From Novosphingobium sp. 28-62-57 (GTDB lineage Bacteria; Pseudomonadota; Alphaproteobacteria; Sphingomonadales; Sphingomonadaceae), in assembly GCA_002256985.1 (NCBI GenBank), contig NCGO01000002.1, positions 248,001 through 312,000 on the forward strand: 64,000 bases of DNA, given 5' to 3'. Below, one piece after another: positions 35,231 through 44,094 of this stretch (the first letter of the stretch is position 1; each line of letters starts with the position of its first letter). A model generated the notes under the pieces. The model was not told the DNA's origin and did no database searches. It saw only the letters and a program-made list of their open reading frames with translations. Both the position numbers and the translations under genes were made by a program.

Positions 35231-36475
35231 ATGGAACAGGCAGACGTCATCATCGTGGGAGCGGGCCATGGCGGTGCGCAGGCCGCGATAGCCTTGCGCC
35301 AGAACGGTTTCGAAGGCCGGGTGCTGGTGATCGGGCGCGAGCCGGAGATTCCCTATGAACGCCCGCCGCTCTCCAAGGAATATCTGGCGCGCGAAAAGAC
35401 GTTTGAGCGTATCTGCATCCGCCCCGAGCAGTTCTGGGTGGACAAGAATATCGAGATGAAACTGTCGAGCGAGGTCGTCTCGCTTGATCCGGCGGCACAC
35501 ACCGTGAAGCTCGGCGATGGGTCCGAAATCGGCTATGGCAAGCTGATCTGGGCCACCGGCGGCGATCCGCGCAGGCTTTCGTGTGTGGGTGCGGATTTGG
35601 CAGGCGTGCATGCGGTGCGCACGCGCGAGGATGCGGACCGGTTGATGCGCGAGCTTGATGCCCTTGATTCAACGGGGGGAGCAAAGCGCGCCGTTGTGGT
35701 TGGCGGCGGCTATATCGGACTGGAAGCCGCCGCAGTGCTGACCAAGTTCGACGTACACGTGACGCTGCTGGAAGCCCTGCCGCGTGTGCTGGCGCGCGTG
35801 GCCGGAGAGGCGCTGTCCGAATTCTATCAGGCCGAACACCGCGCCCACGGCGTGGATTTGCGCACCGGTGCGGCGATGGACTGCATCGAGGGTGACGGCA
35901 CCAAAGTGACCGGGGTGAAGATGCAGGACGGATCGGTGCTGCCGGCCGATATCGTGATCGTGGGCATCGGCATCATCCCCTGCATCGCGCCGCTGCTCTC
36001 GGCAGGCGCCGCAGGGGCAAACGGCGTGGACGTGGACGAATTCTGCCGCACATCGCTGCCCGATATCTATGCCATCGGCGATTGCGCAGCGCATGCCAAT
36101 GATTTTGCCGATGGCGCAGTAATCCGGCTGGAATCGGTGCAGAACGCCAACGATATGGCGACCACGGCGGCCAAGGACATCTGCGGCGTGCCGGTGCCCT
36201 ACAAGGCCACGCCATGGTTCTGGTCCAACCAGTATGACCTGCGCCTGCAGACGGTTGGGCTTTCGACCGGCCACGACAACGCGGTGCTGCGCGGCGATCC
36301 GGCCACGCGGTCGTTCTCGGTGGTCTACCTCAAGGGCGGCAAGGTCATCGCGCTCGACTGCGTAAACATGGTCAAGGACTATGTGCAGGGCAAGAAACTG
36401 GTTGAAACCCGCGCGCACATTGCGCCCGAAATGCTGGCCGATGCGAGCGTGCCGTTGAAGGAAATGGCAGGCTGA
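35231..36475 (+). CDS. FAD-dependent ferredoxin reductase-like oxidoreductase
   Basis: A 414-residue flavoprotein: FAD-binding [18 protein letters not shown] at the N-terminus, [12 protein letters not shown] (about 45-56), NAD-binding [16 protein letters not shown] (about 155), the FAD-contacting YAIGDCA (about 280), and [12 protein letters not shown], a signature of the ferredoxin/putidaredoxin reductase family (CamA, ArR, RedA). It would pass electrons from NADH to a [2Fe-2S] ferredoxin feeding a P450 or dioxygenase. No ferredoxin gene is adjacent; the CYP153-like P450 13 kb away is a possible partner. The ATG at 35231 is used; the frame to 34469 is a shadow. Confidence 0.9.
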   Translation: MEQADVIIVGAGHGGAQAAIALRQNGFEGRVLVIGREPEIPYERPPLSKEYLAREKTFERICIRPEQFWVDKNIEMKLSSEVVSLDPAAHTVKLGDGSEIGYGKLIWATGGDPRRLSCVGADLAGVHAVRTREDADRLMRELDALDSTGGAKRAVVVGGGYIGLEAAAVLTKFDVHVTLLEALPRVLARVAGEALSEFYQAEHRAHGVDLRTGAAMDCIEGDGTKVTGVKMQDGSVLPADIVIVGIGIIPCIAPLLSAGAAGANGVDVDEFCRTSLPDIYAIGDCAAHANDFADGAVIRLESVQNANDMATTAAKDICGVPVPYKATPWFWSNQYDLRLQTVGLSTGHDNAVLRGDPATRSFSVVYLKGGKVIALDCVNMVKDYVQGKKLVETRAHIAPEMLADASVPLKEMAG

Positions 36476-36595
36476 CCAGCCTGATCATGCGATTTCCCTG
36501 ACGCCTGCCCTTTCAGCGGCGGCTTTCCTGTGGCAATGCTCCGGCGCAATTGCGTCAGCCAGACGCCATTAGCCAGATCGCTTAGAGAGTCCCCG

Positions 36596-38587
36596 ATGTC
36601 CGAACTGCTGAAGATCACCCTGCCCGATGGTTCCGTGCGTGAGGTTGCGCCCGGCACCACTCCGGCTGACATTGCCGCTGCGATTGGCCCCGGCCTTGCC
36701 AAGGCGGCACTGGCGGCGAAGGTTGATGGCGAGCTGGTGGACCTGTCATGGCCCTTCACGGCGGATGCGCAACTGGCGCTGGTGACCGCGAAGGACGAGG
36801 CCGAGGCGCTCGATCTGGCGCGGCATGACTTTGCGCATATTCTGGCCGAGGCGGTGCAAGCGCTGTTTCCGGGCACGCAGATCACGTTTGGCCCCAGCAC
36901 CGACGACGGCTTCTATTACGATTTCGCGCCTGCCGAGCGGCCTTTTACCGAAGAAGACCTGCCCGCAATCGAGGCGCAGATGCGCAAGATCATCGGCGCG
37001 AACAAGCCGCTGCGCCGCGAAGTGTGGAGCCGCGAACAGCTGATCAGCCGCTGGAAGCAGCAGGGCGAAAGCTTCAAAGCCGAATGGGCAGCGGAACTGC
37101 CGGGGGATGAACCGCTGACCGTCTACTGGTCAGGCGATGATTGGCTCGACATGTGCCGGGGGCCGCATTTGCCCTCCACCGGCAAGCTTGATCCCAATGC
37201 CTTCAAGCTGACGCGCGTTTCGGGCGCTTACTGGCGTGGCGATCAGAACAACGCGATGCTCAGCCGCATCTATGGCACCGGCTGGCTGAACAAGAAGCAG
37301 TTGGACGCGCATCTGACGCGGCTGGAAGAGGCGGCCAAGCGCGACCATCGCAAGCTGGGCAACGAGATGGACCTGTTCCATCTGCAGGCCGAAGCGCATG
37401 GCAGCGTGTTCTGGCATCCCAAGGGCTATGTCATCTGGCGCGAGCTGGAAGCATACATGCGCCGCGCGATTGATGGCGCGGGCTATCGCGAGGTGAAGAC
37501 CCCGCAGGTGATGGACGCGCGCCAGTGGGAGCAGTCTGGCCACTGGGGCAAGTACCGCGAAAACATGTTCGTGATCCCCGATGAAGTGCCCAACGTGGAC
37601 GATGAAGGCCCGGTGATTTCGGGCGAGGCCGACTGGATGGCGCTCAAGCCGATGAACTGCCCGGCGCACGTGCTGATCTTCCGGCAGGGGCTGAAGTCCT
37701 ACCGCGATCTGCCGCTGCGCTTGTATGAAAACGGCTGCTGCCACCGCAACGAGCCGCACGGCGCGCTCCACGGGCTGATGCGCGTGCGCCAGTTCACGCA
37801 GGACGATGCGCACATCTTCTGCCGCGAAGACCAGATCGTGGACGAAGTGCAGGCCTTCTGCGAACTGGCCGACCGCGTCTACAAAGACTTCGGCTTCACC
37901 TATTCGATCAAGCTGGCGCTGCGCCCCGAAAAGCGGTTCGGCACCGAAGAAATGTGGGACATGGCCGAAAGCGAGTTGCGCGCCGCCGTGGTGCGCGCAG
38001 GCCTTGCCACGCCGGAGTATGGCTGGGAAGAATTGCCCGGCGAAGGCGCGTTCTATGCGCCCAAGCTGGAATGGCACCTGACCGACGCAATCGGCCGCAC
38101 CTGGCAGGTCGGCACGATCCAATCCGACCGCGTCCTGCCCGAACGGTTGGATGCCAACTATGTGGGCGAAGATGGCGACAAGCACCGCCCGGTGATGCTG
38201 CACCGCGCGATCTTCGGGTCGTACGAACGCTTCATCGGCATTCTGATCGAGCATTTTGCCGGGCGTCTGCCGGTGTGGCTGGCCCCGGTGCAGGCCGTGG
38301 TGGCGACGATTGTGTCTGACGCCGATGACTATGCGCGCGAGGCTTTGGCGAAGCTGAAGGCGGCTGGCATCCGCGCCGAGAGTGATCTGCGCAACGAGAA
38401 GATCAACTACAAGGTCCGCGAACATTCGGTGGCGAAAGTCCCCTACCTGCTGGTGGTGGGCAAGCGCGAGGCCGAAGAAGGCACCGTGGCGATCCGCATC
38501 TTGGGCGAACAGCACCAGAAGGTAATGCCGCTGGACGAGGCGATTGCCTTGCTGAAGGGTGAGGCGCTGGCGCCGGATTTGCGGTGA
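36596..38587 (+). CDS. thrS: Threonyl-tRNA synthetase
   Basis: A 663-residue class II synthetase with N-terminal TGS domain ([20 protein letters not shown]), editing domain ([18 protein letters not shown]), and catalytic core: [69 protein letters not shown] and [13 protein letters not shown], followed by the anticodon-binding domain. It charges tRNA-Thr and removes mis-acylated serine. The start is the ATG at 36596 after GAGAGT. It is followed by a family A repeat. Confidence 0.97.
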   Translation: MSELLKITLPDGSVREVAPGTTPADIAAAIGPGLAKAALAAKVDGELVDLSWPFTADAQLALVTAKDEAEALDLARHDFAHILAEAVQALFPGTQITFGPSTDDGFYYDFAPAERPFTEEDLPAIEAQMRKIIGANKPLRREVWSREQLISRWKQQGESFKAEWAAELPGDEPLTVYWSGDDWLDMCRGPHLPSTGKLDPNAFKLTRVSGAYWRGDQNNAMLSRIYGTGWLNKKQLDAHLTRLEEAAKRDHRKLGNEMDLFHLQAEAHGSVFWHPKGYVIWRELEAYMRRAIDGAGYREVKTPQVMDARQWEQSGHWGKYRENMFVIPDEVPNVDDEGPVISGEADWMALKPMNCPAHVLIFRQGLKSYRDLPLRLYENGCCHRNEPHGALHGLMRVRQFTQDDAHIFCREDQIVDEVQAFCELADRVYKDFGFTYSIKLALRPEKRFGTEEMWDMAESELRAAVVRAGLATPEYGWEELPGEGAFYAPKLEWHLTDAIGRTWQVGTIQSDRVLPERLDANYVGEDGDKHRPVMLHRAIFGSYERFIGILIEHFAGRLPVWLAPVQAVVATIVSDADDYAREALAKLKAAGIRAESDLRNEKINYKVREHSVAKVPYLLVVGKREAEEGTVAIRILGEQHQKVMPLDEAIALLKGEALAPDLR

Positions 38588-38609
38588 TGTCGTGAACCAC
38601 TCCAAACTT

Positions 38610-38682
38610 CCGTTCGTGTCGAGCGTAGTCGAGACACGCCAGCGGGATGGAAGGGTGTCTCGACTACGCTCGACACGAACGG
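38610..38682. repeat. Palindromic repeat family A, variant copy
   Basis: 28-bp arms at 38610-38637 and 38655-38682. Compared with copies at 16218 and 42237, the core reads AGCGTAGTC instead of AGCGAAGTC, and the opposite arm changes in step (GACTACGCT). It separates thrS from the TauE gene, and the TauE frame opens inside its right arm. Confidence 0.9.
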
Positions 38683-38700
38683 GTTAGGGACGTGCTTGAT

Positions 38701-39435
38701 GTGCCGCTCCTCTCCCTCGCCCTTTGCGCACTCGCCGCGTTCGTCGCGGCATTCGTGCGCGGGATCGCGGGGTTTGGCATGGCGATCCTGCTGGTGCCGC
38801 TGATTGGTCTGGTGATCCCGCCGGGTGAGGCGGTGGTCGTATCGAACATGTTGGCCCTGATGATCGGGCTGGTGGGTGCCCGCAAAGTCTGGGCGGCGGG
38901 GGAAAAGAGCGCTGGCGTGATCGGCGGCGCAGCCATGCTGCTGACACCGGTGGGGCTGCTGGCGCTGTTTGCCACGCCGCCCGAAGTGGCCCGTGTGCTG
39001 ATCGCCATCGTGGCGCTTGCCGCATTCCTGATGGTGCTCCTGCCCGCAAGGCCCGGACATGCACCGGGCAAAGTGGAAACCGGGCTGACCGGCGCTGCTG
39101 CCGGATTGCTCACCGGATTTGCCGGGATGCCCGGCCCGCCAGTGGTGCCCTATTACTTGCGCCGCCCGATCCCGCGCGAAGTGGCGCGCGCTTCGATGCT
39201 CACGGTATTTCTGCTGACCTCCATCGCCAGCACCGCAGCGGCATTGGCGCTGGGGCTCGCCTCATGGCGCGATGCGCTGTTTGCGGCGCTGCTGTTCGGG
39301 CCGGTGCTGGTGGGCAACCATCTGGGCGCCAAAGCTTTTGGCAAAGTGAGCGATCCGGTGTGGCGCGGGTTCGTGGGATTTCTGCTCGCGATGTCGGCGC
39401 TGATGGCAGTATTGCGGCTGATAACGCCAAATTAA
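38701..39435 (+). CDS. Sulfite exporter TauE/SafE-family permease
   Basis: A roughly 244-residue membrane protein with seven or eight helices. The family feature of two homologous halves is seen in FVRGIAGFGMAILLVPL near the N-terminus and AAGLLTGFAGMPGPPVVPYYL (about 130-150), with PREVARASMLTVFLL. It exports organosulfur compounds or small anions. No ATG is available at the right place; GTG 38701 (ten bases after AGGGA) or GTG 38692 are the likely starts, because further upstream codons derive from the palindromic repeat. Confidence 0.8.
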   Translation: MPLLSLALCALAAFVAAFVRGIAGFGMAILLVPLIGLVIPPGEAVVVSNMLALMIGLVGARKVWAAGEKSAGVIGGAAMLLTPVGLLALFATPPEVARVLIAIVALAAFLMVLLPARPGHAPGKVETGLTGAAAGLLTGFAGMPGPPVVPYYLRRPIPREVARASMLTVFLLTSIASTAAALALGLASWRDALFAALLFGPVLVGNHLGAKAFGKVSDPVWRGFVGFLLAMSALMAVLRLITPN

Positions 39436-39486
39436 GCGGTTCCCCTTAAATCGGGCACAGATTGGACGTTCTGGGGACCGATACGC

Positions 39487-40431
39487 ATGACCTTGCATTT
39501 CCGCGCTCTGGCCGCACAGGCCGCCGAAGACAGCGCGATCTCCGCACAGGAAATTCTGGCGCTGCGCCGCGCCGCCTGGCCTGATGGCAAGATCGATCCC
39601 GAAGAGGCCGAGGCGATCTTCATCCTCAATGACCAAATCAAGGAACCGACCCGCGAATGGTCTGACTTCTTCCTCGAAGCGCTGGTCGAATTCGTGGTCA
39701 ATGGCACCGATCCGCGCGGGCACATCTCGTCCGAAAATGCGCGTTGGCTGATCGAGCGGGTATCGCACGATGGCAAAGTGGACAGCCTGACCGAACTGGA
39801 GCTGCTGGTCCGCGTGCTGGAAAAGGCCTACTCCGCCCCGGATGCCTTGCGCATGTTCGTGCTGGAGCAGATCGAGCGCGAAGTGCTGACCGGCGAAGGG
39901 CCGACCCGCTGCGGCGGCATGCTCGATCCCGGAAGCATCACCGCCGCCGAATGCACGCTGATCCGCCGCACCATCTTCGCCTCGGGCGGGGACCGTCCCG
40001 CCGGCGTGAGCCAGAGCGAGGCCGAAATGCTGTTTCGCCTGAAAGATGAAACGCTGGGCGCAAACAATGCCCCGGCGTGGGAGCGCCTGTTCGTGCAGGG
40101 CGTCGGCAATTATCTGCAGGGCTGGAACGGAGCCAAGGGCATCACGCGTGAGCGGGCGGCCGAGCTGGAAGGCTTCATGAACGACCGCAGCAGCCACATC
40201 GGCGGCTTTTTTGGCCGCATGGCGAAAACCAGTGCGAGCGGCTTTGCCCAGGCCGTGCGGGATGTCACCTTTGGCCGCAAACAACCGCAGCGCGACATTG
40301 CCGGTGAAGCCGCGCGCGATCATGCCGTGACCGATACCGAGAACCTGTGGCTGCAGGCGCGGATGGACGCTGACGGGCAGATTGACCCACTGGAAGAAGC
40401 GCTGCTGGCGTTTCTGGCTGAAGAGGCCTGA
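39487..40431 (+). CDS. EF-hand-like/TerB-like acidic protein of unknown function
   Basis: A 314-residue protein with repeated short acidic loops resembling EF-hand or TerB calcium-binding elements: PDGKIDPEEAEAIFIL (about 32-47), HDGKVDSLTELELLVRVL (about 98-115) and DADGQIDPLEEALLAFL at the C-terminus, each followed by an amphipathic helix. A conserved ARGHISSENARWL-like region lies between the first two. No signal peptide or catalytic motif is seen. The gene lies 52 bp after the TauE gene on the same strand, and converges on the MpaB-type oxygenase gene. Function unknown; a Ca2+-responsive scaffold is only a guess. Confidence 0.65.
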   Translation: MTLHFRALAAQAAEDSAISAQEILALRRAAWPDGKIDPEEAEAIFILNDQIKEPTREWSDFFLEALVEFVVNGTDPRGHISSENARWLIERVSHDGKVDSLTELELLVRVLEKAYSAPDALRMFVLEQIEREVLTGEGPTRCGGMLDPGSITAAECTLIRRTIFASGGDRPAGVSQSEAEMLFRLKDETLGANNAPAWERLFVQGVGNYLQGWNGAKGITRERAAELEGFMNDRSSHIGGFFGRMAKTSASGFAQAVRDVTFGRKQPQRDIAGEAARDHAVTDTENLWLQARMDADGQIDPLEEALLAFLAEEA

Positions 40432-40447
40432 TTTCAATCCTCAACGA

Positions 40448-41788
40448 TCAGCCCGGCCGAGCGGCAGTTCCTGCCTTGGCCGGGCGGTACTTCGCACCAT
40501 CGCTGGTAAATTCGGCGTGACCCAGCGTGCCGAGGTAGCGTTTGAGGTTTGACGTCAGCTGCCGGTCAGCAATCGCACCGATCACCGGCACCTTCTCCGC
40601 CGCGCTATAGGCGCGCATCCGCCCGAACACGTGGGCACCAACGGCGGTGGCGCGCGCCCGATCCAGCGGAGTGATGCGCACGCCAAACTGTCGGGCTTGC
40701 GCTTCCTTGCCCTCGCAAAAGTTCTGCAGGAAATAGAGCTTGGCAAAGCTCTTTTCAAACCGTTCGCGCAGTGCGCCTGCGGGCGTCGAAGTATCGGTGA
40801 GTTCGGCCTCCAGCGTCGCCTTCAGCAACGCACCGCACGTTGCGGGATCAAACCCGCGCCGCAAGGTGAGCATGCGCGCATTCCAGAAATCGACGATGTC
40901 TTGCGGATTGTCGCCCAGCAGATCCTGCGGCAGGCCCAGCAGAAAGCAGCGATAGCGCGACAGTTCCACTTGCGCGCGTTCATCGGCGTTGAAGGTCTTG
41001 CGGCCTTCCTTAAGCGCGCCTGCCGAAAGGAAAAAGTCGCCGATCAGCCCGGCGGGCATCTGGTCCACTTGCGGGATCGGGATGCCGAAGACCTTTTGAT
41101 CCCAGCGCCCTTGCGACAGCACGTTGAAGCGCACCATCGAATGCATCAGCCGCACCATCGCCGCCGCCTTGAACCCCGGCCCATGGCGCTTGAGCGCGCC
41201 GGGCAGGGTGCTGGTGCCAAAGAAGTTCGCGGTTTCCTTGATCCGCCGCGCCGCCGTCTTGTGTGTCAGCGTGCCGGTCAGCGCCATCGGCAGCGCGGCA
41301 TACTTGTTCATGAACGTGGCGATGAAACCGCCCCGGATTGCCCAGGGTGCGAAATTGGCCATGGCATTGCGCTGCAACCGCGCGCCGCGTTCGATCAGCG
41401 CCATATCGACCCAGGGCGGCGTATCTTCCATCGCGCGGATGAACCGCACCAGTTCGGGCGGCGCATCAGGCATGGCGTCCACGCCCTTGTCGCAGGCGGT
41501 CACCAGCATTTCCACCAGCGGGCGAAAGCCGAATTGCGGCATCAGCGCGGCATAGGGATCGGCCACGGTATCGCCAAGCATGGTGTAAAGCGCCATGCGG
41601 CCCATCAGATCAGGATCGGCCAGCAGGCGCGAGGCATCGGCAGCAAAGCGGCCACGCAATTCGGAAAGGTGTGCCTCGCCCGCCAGCAAGCGTTCAGGCC
41701 GGGCGGCAAAATCGATGCCGCCAAACATCGCGGGGTTATCGGCCCTCTGGCTTTCGACTTTCCGGCGCAGGTCTTCGAGGCTGTGCAT
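40448..41788 (-). CDS. MpaB/DUF2236-family oxygenase
   Basis: A 446-residue protein of the oxygenase MpaB (DUF2236, PF09995-related) group, which includes latex-clearing protein-like heme oxygenases. Typical elements are GRMALYTMLGDTVADPYAALM, GGFIATFMNKYAALPMALTGTL, ARRIKETANFF, a conserved MHSMVRFNVL block (about residue 228, with His and Arg), and DIVDFWNARMLTLRRGF. A b-type heme pocket is likely but the substrate is unknown. The ATG at 41788 (MHSLEDLRR) is chosen; the longer frame to 41848 lacks support. It lies upstream of the suf operon's end on the same strand, 78 bp from sufA. Confidence 0.8.
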   Translation of the reverse strand: MHSLEDLRRKVESQRADNPAMFGGIDFAARPERLLAGEAHLSELRGRFAADASRLLADPDLMGRMALYTMLGDTVADPYAALMPQFGFRPLVEMLVTACDKGVDAMPDAPPELVRFIRAMEDTPPWVDMALIERGARLQRNAMANFAPWAIRGGFIATFMNKYAALPMALTGTLTHKTAARRIKETANFFGTSTLPGALKRHGPGFKAAAMVRLMHSMVRFNVLSQGRWDQKVFGIPIPQVDQMPAGLIGDFFLSAGALKEGRKTFNADERAQVELSRYRCFLLGLPQDLLGDNPQDIVDFWNARMLTLRRGFDPATCGALLKATLEAELTDTSTPAGALRERFEKSFAKLYFLQNFCEGKEAQARQFGVRITPLDRARATAVGAHVFGRMRAYSAAEKVPVIGAIADRQLTSNLKRYLGTLGHAEFTSDGAKYRPAKAGTAARPG

Positions 41789-41866
41789 CGCGCTACTCCG
41801 CTGGCGGCTTGCGCTGCCGATCAAGCCTGCACTTGAAAGCGAATACAAGCGCCCGTTAGGACCGGT

Positions 41867-42226
41867 TCAGACCGTAAAGCTCTCACCACAGCCGCACGAA
41901 CCCTTGGCATTGGGGTTCTGAAACACGAAACCGGCGGTGAAATCGTCCTCCTGCCAGTCCATCGTGCTGCCGATCAGATAGAGCACCGAGGCGCTGTCGA
42001 TAAAGAACAGGCCGCCAGGGGTTTCGATCTTCTCGTCAAACGGATCAGCCGCGGTCACATAGTCCACCGAATAGGCGAGGCCCGAGCAGCCCCGGCGCGG
42101 GGTGGACAGCTTTACGCCGATCGCATCGGCAGGCGCGGTGTCCATCAGATGCTTGACGCGCGCCTCTGCACTGGCCGTGAGGATCACGGCGGCGGGGCGA
42201 GGGCGGCGGGTTTTTACTTCACTCAT
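41867..42226 (-). CDS. sufA: SufA/HesB-type iron-sulfur cluster carrier
   Basis: A 119-residue A-type carrier that receives clusters from SufBC2D and passes them to apoproteins. It has AAVILTASAEARVKHLM, the three conserved cysteines in RRGCSGLAY and GSCGCGESF at the C-terminus, and the typical GLFFIDSASVLYLIGSTMDW block. The ATG at 42226 gives the proper start; upstream in-frame codons belong to the family A repeat. It is the last gene of the suf operon, separated from sufT by that repeat. Confidence 0.92.
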   Translation of the reverse strand: MSEVKTRRPRPAAVILTASAEARVKHLMDTAPADAIGVKLSTPRRGCSGLAYSVDYVTAADPFDEKIETPGGLFFIDSASVLYLIGSTMDWQEDDFTAGFVFQNPNAKGSCGCGESFTV

Positions 42227-42236
42227 TTCAAGTTTT

Positions 42237-42304
42237 CCGTTCGTGTCGAGCGAAGTCGAGACACCTCTTGCCGAACGTGTCTCGACTTCGCTCGACACGA
42301 ACGG
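42237..42304. repeat. Palindromic repeat family A (complete copy)
   Basis: 28-bp inverted arms at 42237-42264 and 42277-42304, identical in core sequence to the copy at 16218-16285. It lies between sufT and sufA inside the operon, ten bases before the sufA start, and could reduce sufA expression. Confidence 0.92.
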
Positions 42305-42325
42305 ATGTGGGGTGTTTGACGAAGG

Positions 42326-42808
42326 TTACAACATGCCCAGCTCAAGCTTGGCTTCATCGCTCATCTTCGAAGGGTCCCATGCCGGATCCCAGACAAGGTT
42401 CACTTCGGCATCGCGCACGCCGGGCACAGCCGAGACGCGCAATTCCACTTCGCCCGGCATCGTTTCGGCCACCGGGCAATGCGGCGTGGTCAGCGTCATC
42501 GACACAGTCACGTCGGCATCGGGAGACACTTCGACGCCATAGATCAGGCCAAGATCATAGATATTGACCGGGATCTCCGGGTCGAAGATTTCCTTCAGCG
42601 CGGCAATCACGCCTTCATAGATGTCGCCGCCGGGCTCTGCCGGGGAAACAGCTTCGGGCTTGGCTGCAAGGAAGCCCTCGAGATAGTCGCGCTTGCGTTC
42701 CGCGTTGTCGGCTGCGGTCTCTTCAACCACATCCTCGACAAAGGCGCGCTTTGGTGGAGCCACGGCCTCGACCTCTTCCACCACGAACTTGGTTTCGTTC
42801 TCGCTCAT
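42326..42808 (-). CDS. sufT: SufT-type DUF59 iron-sulfur assembly factor
   Basis: A 160-residue protein: an acidic N-terminal extension (about 1-60, VVEEVEAVAPPKRAF) and a MIP18/DUF59 domain with EIFDPEIPVNIYDLGLIYGV, TTPHCPVAETMPGEVE (containing the conserved cysteine) and VWDPAWDPSKMSDEAKLELGM. Relatives (SufT, CIA2-like) help mature Fe-S proteins. Its start overlaps the end of sufS by 4 nt. Confidence 0.9.
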   Translation of the reverse strand: MSENETKFVVEEVEAVAPPKRAFVEDVVEETAADNAERKRDYLEGFLAAKPEAVSPAEPGGDIYEGVIAALKEIFDPEIPVNIYDLGLIYGVEVSPDADVTVSMTLTTPHCPVAETMPGEVELRVSAVPGVRDAEVNLVWDPAWDPSKMSDEAKLELGML

Positions 42809-44094
42809 CCGAAGATCCTCTTGGTCCTCTCGATGCCGCGCACAAGCGCGGCAATATCGCTGTCATCGCTATACAAGCCAAAGCTGGCGCGCGCCGTGGC
42901 GGGGACGCCAAGGTGCGCCATTAGCGGCTGCGCGCAGTGGTGCCCGGCGCGGATGGCCACGCCTTCCTCGTCCAAAATGGTGCCGAGATCGTGCGGGTGG
43001 ACGCCTTCCATCGCAAAGCTCAGAATGCCTGCGCTGTCCTCCGGCCCGAACAGGCGGATGGAATTGAACGCCTGCAAAGCCTCGCGCGCCTTGGCCACCA
43101 GCGCCGTTTCGTGCGCGTGGATGGCAGACAACCCTTGCGCATTCACGAAATCGACCGCTGCGCCAAAGCCGATGGCTTCGACAATGGCGGGCGTCCCGGC
43201 CTCAAACCGCTGCGGCGCGGGGCCATAAGTGGTGCCATCGAACGACACCCTGTCAATCATCGCGCCGCCGCCTTGCCACGGGGGCATGGCGTCGAGCAAT
43301 TCAGCCTTGGCCCACAATGCGCCGATGCCGGTGGGACCGTAGAGCTTGTGCGCAGAGAAGACGTAGAAATCGCAGTCCAGCGCCTGCACATCCACGGTCA
43401 GCCGGGCGACCGACTGGCACCCATCGAGCAATATCTTCGCGCCGACACTGCGGGCGAGCGCCACGGCGCGGGGCGCATCCAGCACCGAGCCGAGCACGTT
43501 GGACACGTGCGCGAAGGACACCAGCTTGTGCGCCGGGGTCAGCATCCGCTCTGCCGCATCAAGATCGATCTGGCCGTCAGCGGTGATCGGGCAAACGTCG
43601 ATCTCCACGCCGGTGCGTTCGCGCAGCATCTGCCAGGGCACGATATTGGCGTGGTGTTCCAGCGTGGAAAGCAGGATGCGGTCACCCGCTTTCAGGTTCT
43701 GCTGCCCCCAAGTCTGCGCGACGAGATTGATCGCCTCGGTCGCGCCGCGGGTGAAGACCAGTTCGTTTTCTTCGCCGCCGATCAGCGTGGCCACCTTGCG
43801 GCGCGCGGCTTCGAAAGCCAGCGTCATGTCGGCCGAGCGGGCATAGACGCCGCGATGGACCGTCGCGTAATCGCGGCCCATGGCATGAGCCATCGCATCG
43901 ATCACTTGCTGCGGCTTCTGCGCGGTGGCGGCAGTATCGAGGTAGTGCCAGCGGGTGCCGTCAGGGTTGATCAGGCCGGGCCAAGTTGTAGCATCCTGCT
44001 CCCCCGCGAAGGCGGGGGCCTCAGGCTGCGTGGCGCTTGGTTGCCCGAGGTCCCCGCCTTCGCGGGGACGCAAGGTGGTGGCGGGCTGGCTCAC
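42805..44094 (-). CDS. sufS: Cysteine desulfurase SufS with repeat-derived N-terminal insert
   Basis: A 429-residue PLP enzyme (class V aminotransferase) giving sulfur to SufBCD. It shows YLDTAATAQKPQQV, LEHHANIVPW, FAHVSNVLGSV, the PLP lysine in FSAHKLYGPTG, and the catalytic cysteine in AGHHCAQPLM near the C-terminus. SufS proteins usually begin close to the WPGLINPDGTRWHYLD block; here residues about 8-33 (LRPREGGDLG ... PAFAGEQD) are encoded by an inverted palindromic repeat at 44000-44069. The ATG at 44094 overlaps the sufD stop by 4 nt, so the insert appears to be truly translated. Confidence 0.93.
   Translation of the reverse strand: MSQPATTLRPREGGDLGQPSATQPEAPAFAGEQDATTWPGLINPDGTRWHYLDTAATAQKPQQVIDAMAHAMGRDYATVHRGVYARSADMTLAFEAARRKVATLIGGEENELVFTRGATEAINLVAQTWGQQNLKAGDRILLSTLEHHANIVPWQMLRERTGVEIDVCPITADGQIDLDAAERMLTPAHKLVSFAHVSNVLGSVLDAPRAVALARSVGAKILLDGCQSVARLTVDVQALDCDFYVFSAHKLYGPTGIGALWAKAELLDAMPPWQGGGAMIDRVSFDGTTYGPAPQRFEAGTPAIVEAIGFGAAVDFVNAQGLSAIHAHETALVAKAREALQAFNSIRLFGPEDSAGILSFAMEGVHPHDLGTILDEEGVAIRAGHHCAQPLMAHLGVPATARASFGLYSDDSDIAALVRGIERTKRIFG
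44000..44069. repeat. Family C palindromic repeat inside the sufS reading frame
   Basis: Arms CCCCCGCGAAGGCGGGGG (about 44001-44018) and TCCCCGCCTTCGCGGGGAC (about 44051-44069) face each other within the sufS 5' coding region and translate as RPREGGDLG and PAFAGEQ. Each arm is itself a hairpin. The frame is kept open. Confidence 0.9.

Noticed and set aside
38647-38700. N-terminal extension of the TauE permease
   Set aside because: Its residues are the translation of a repeat arm and do not resemble the family.
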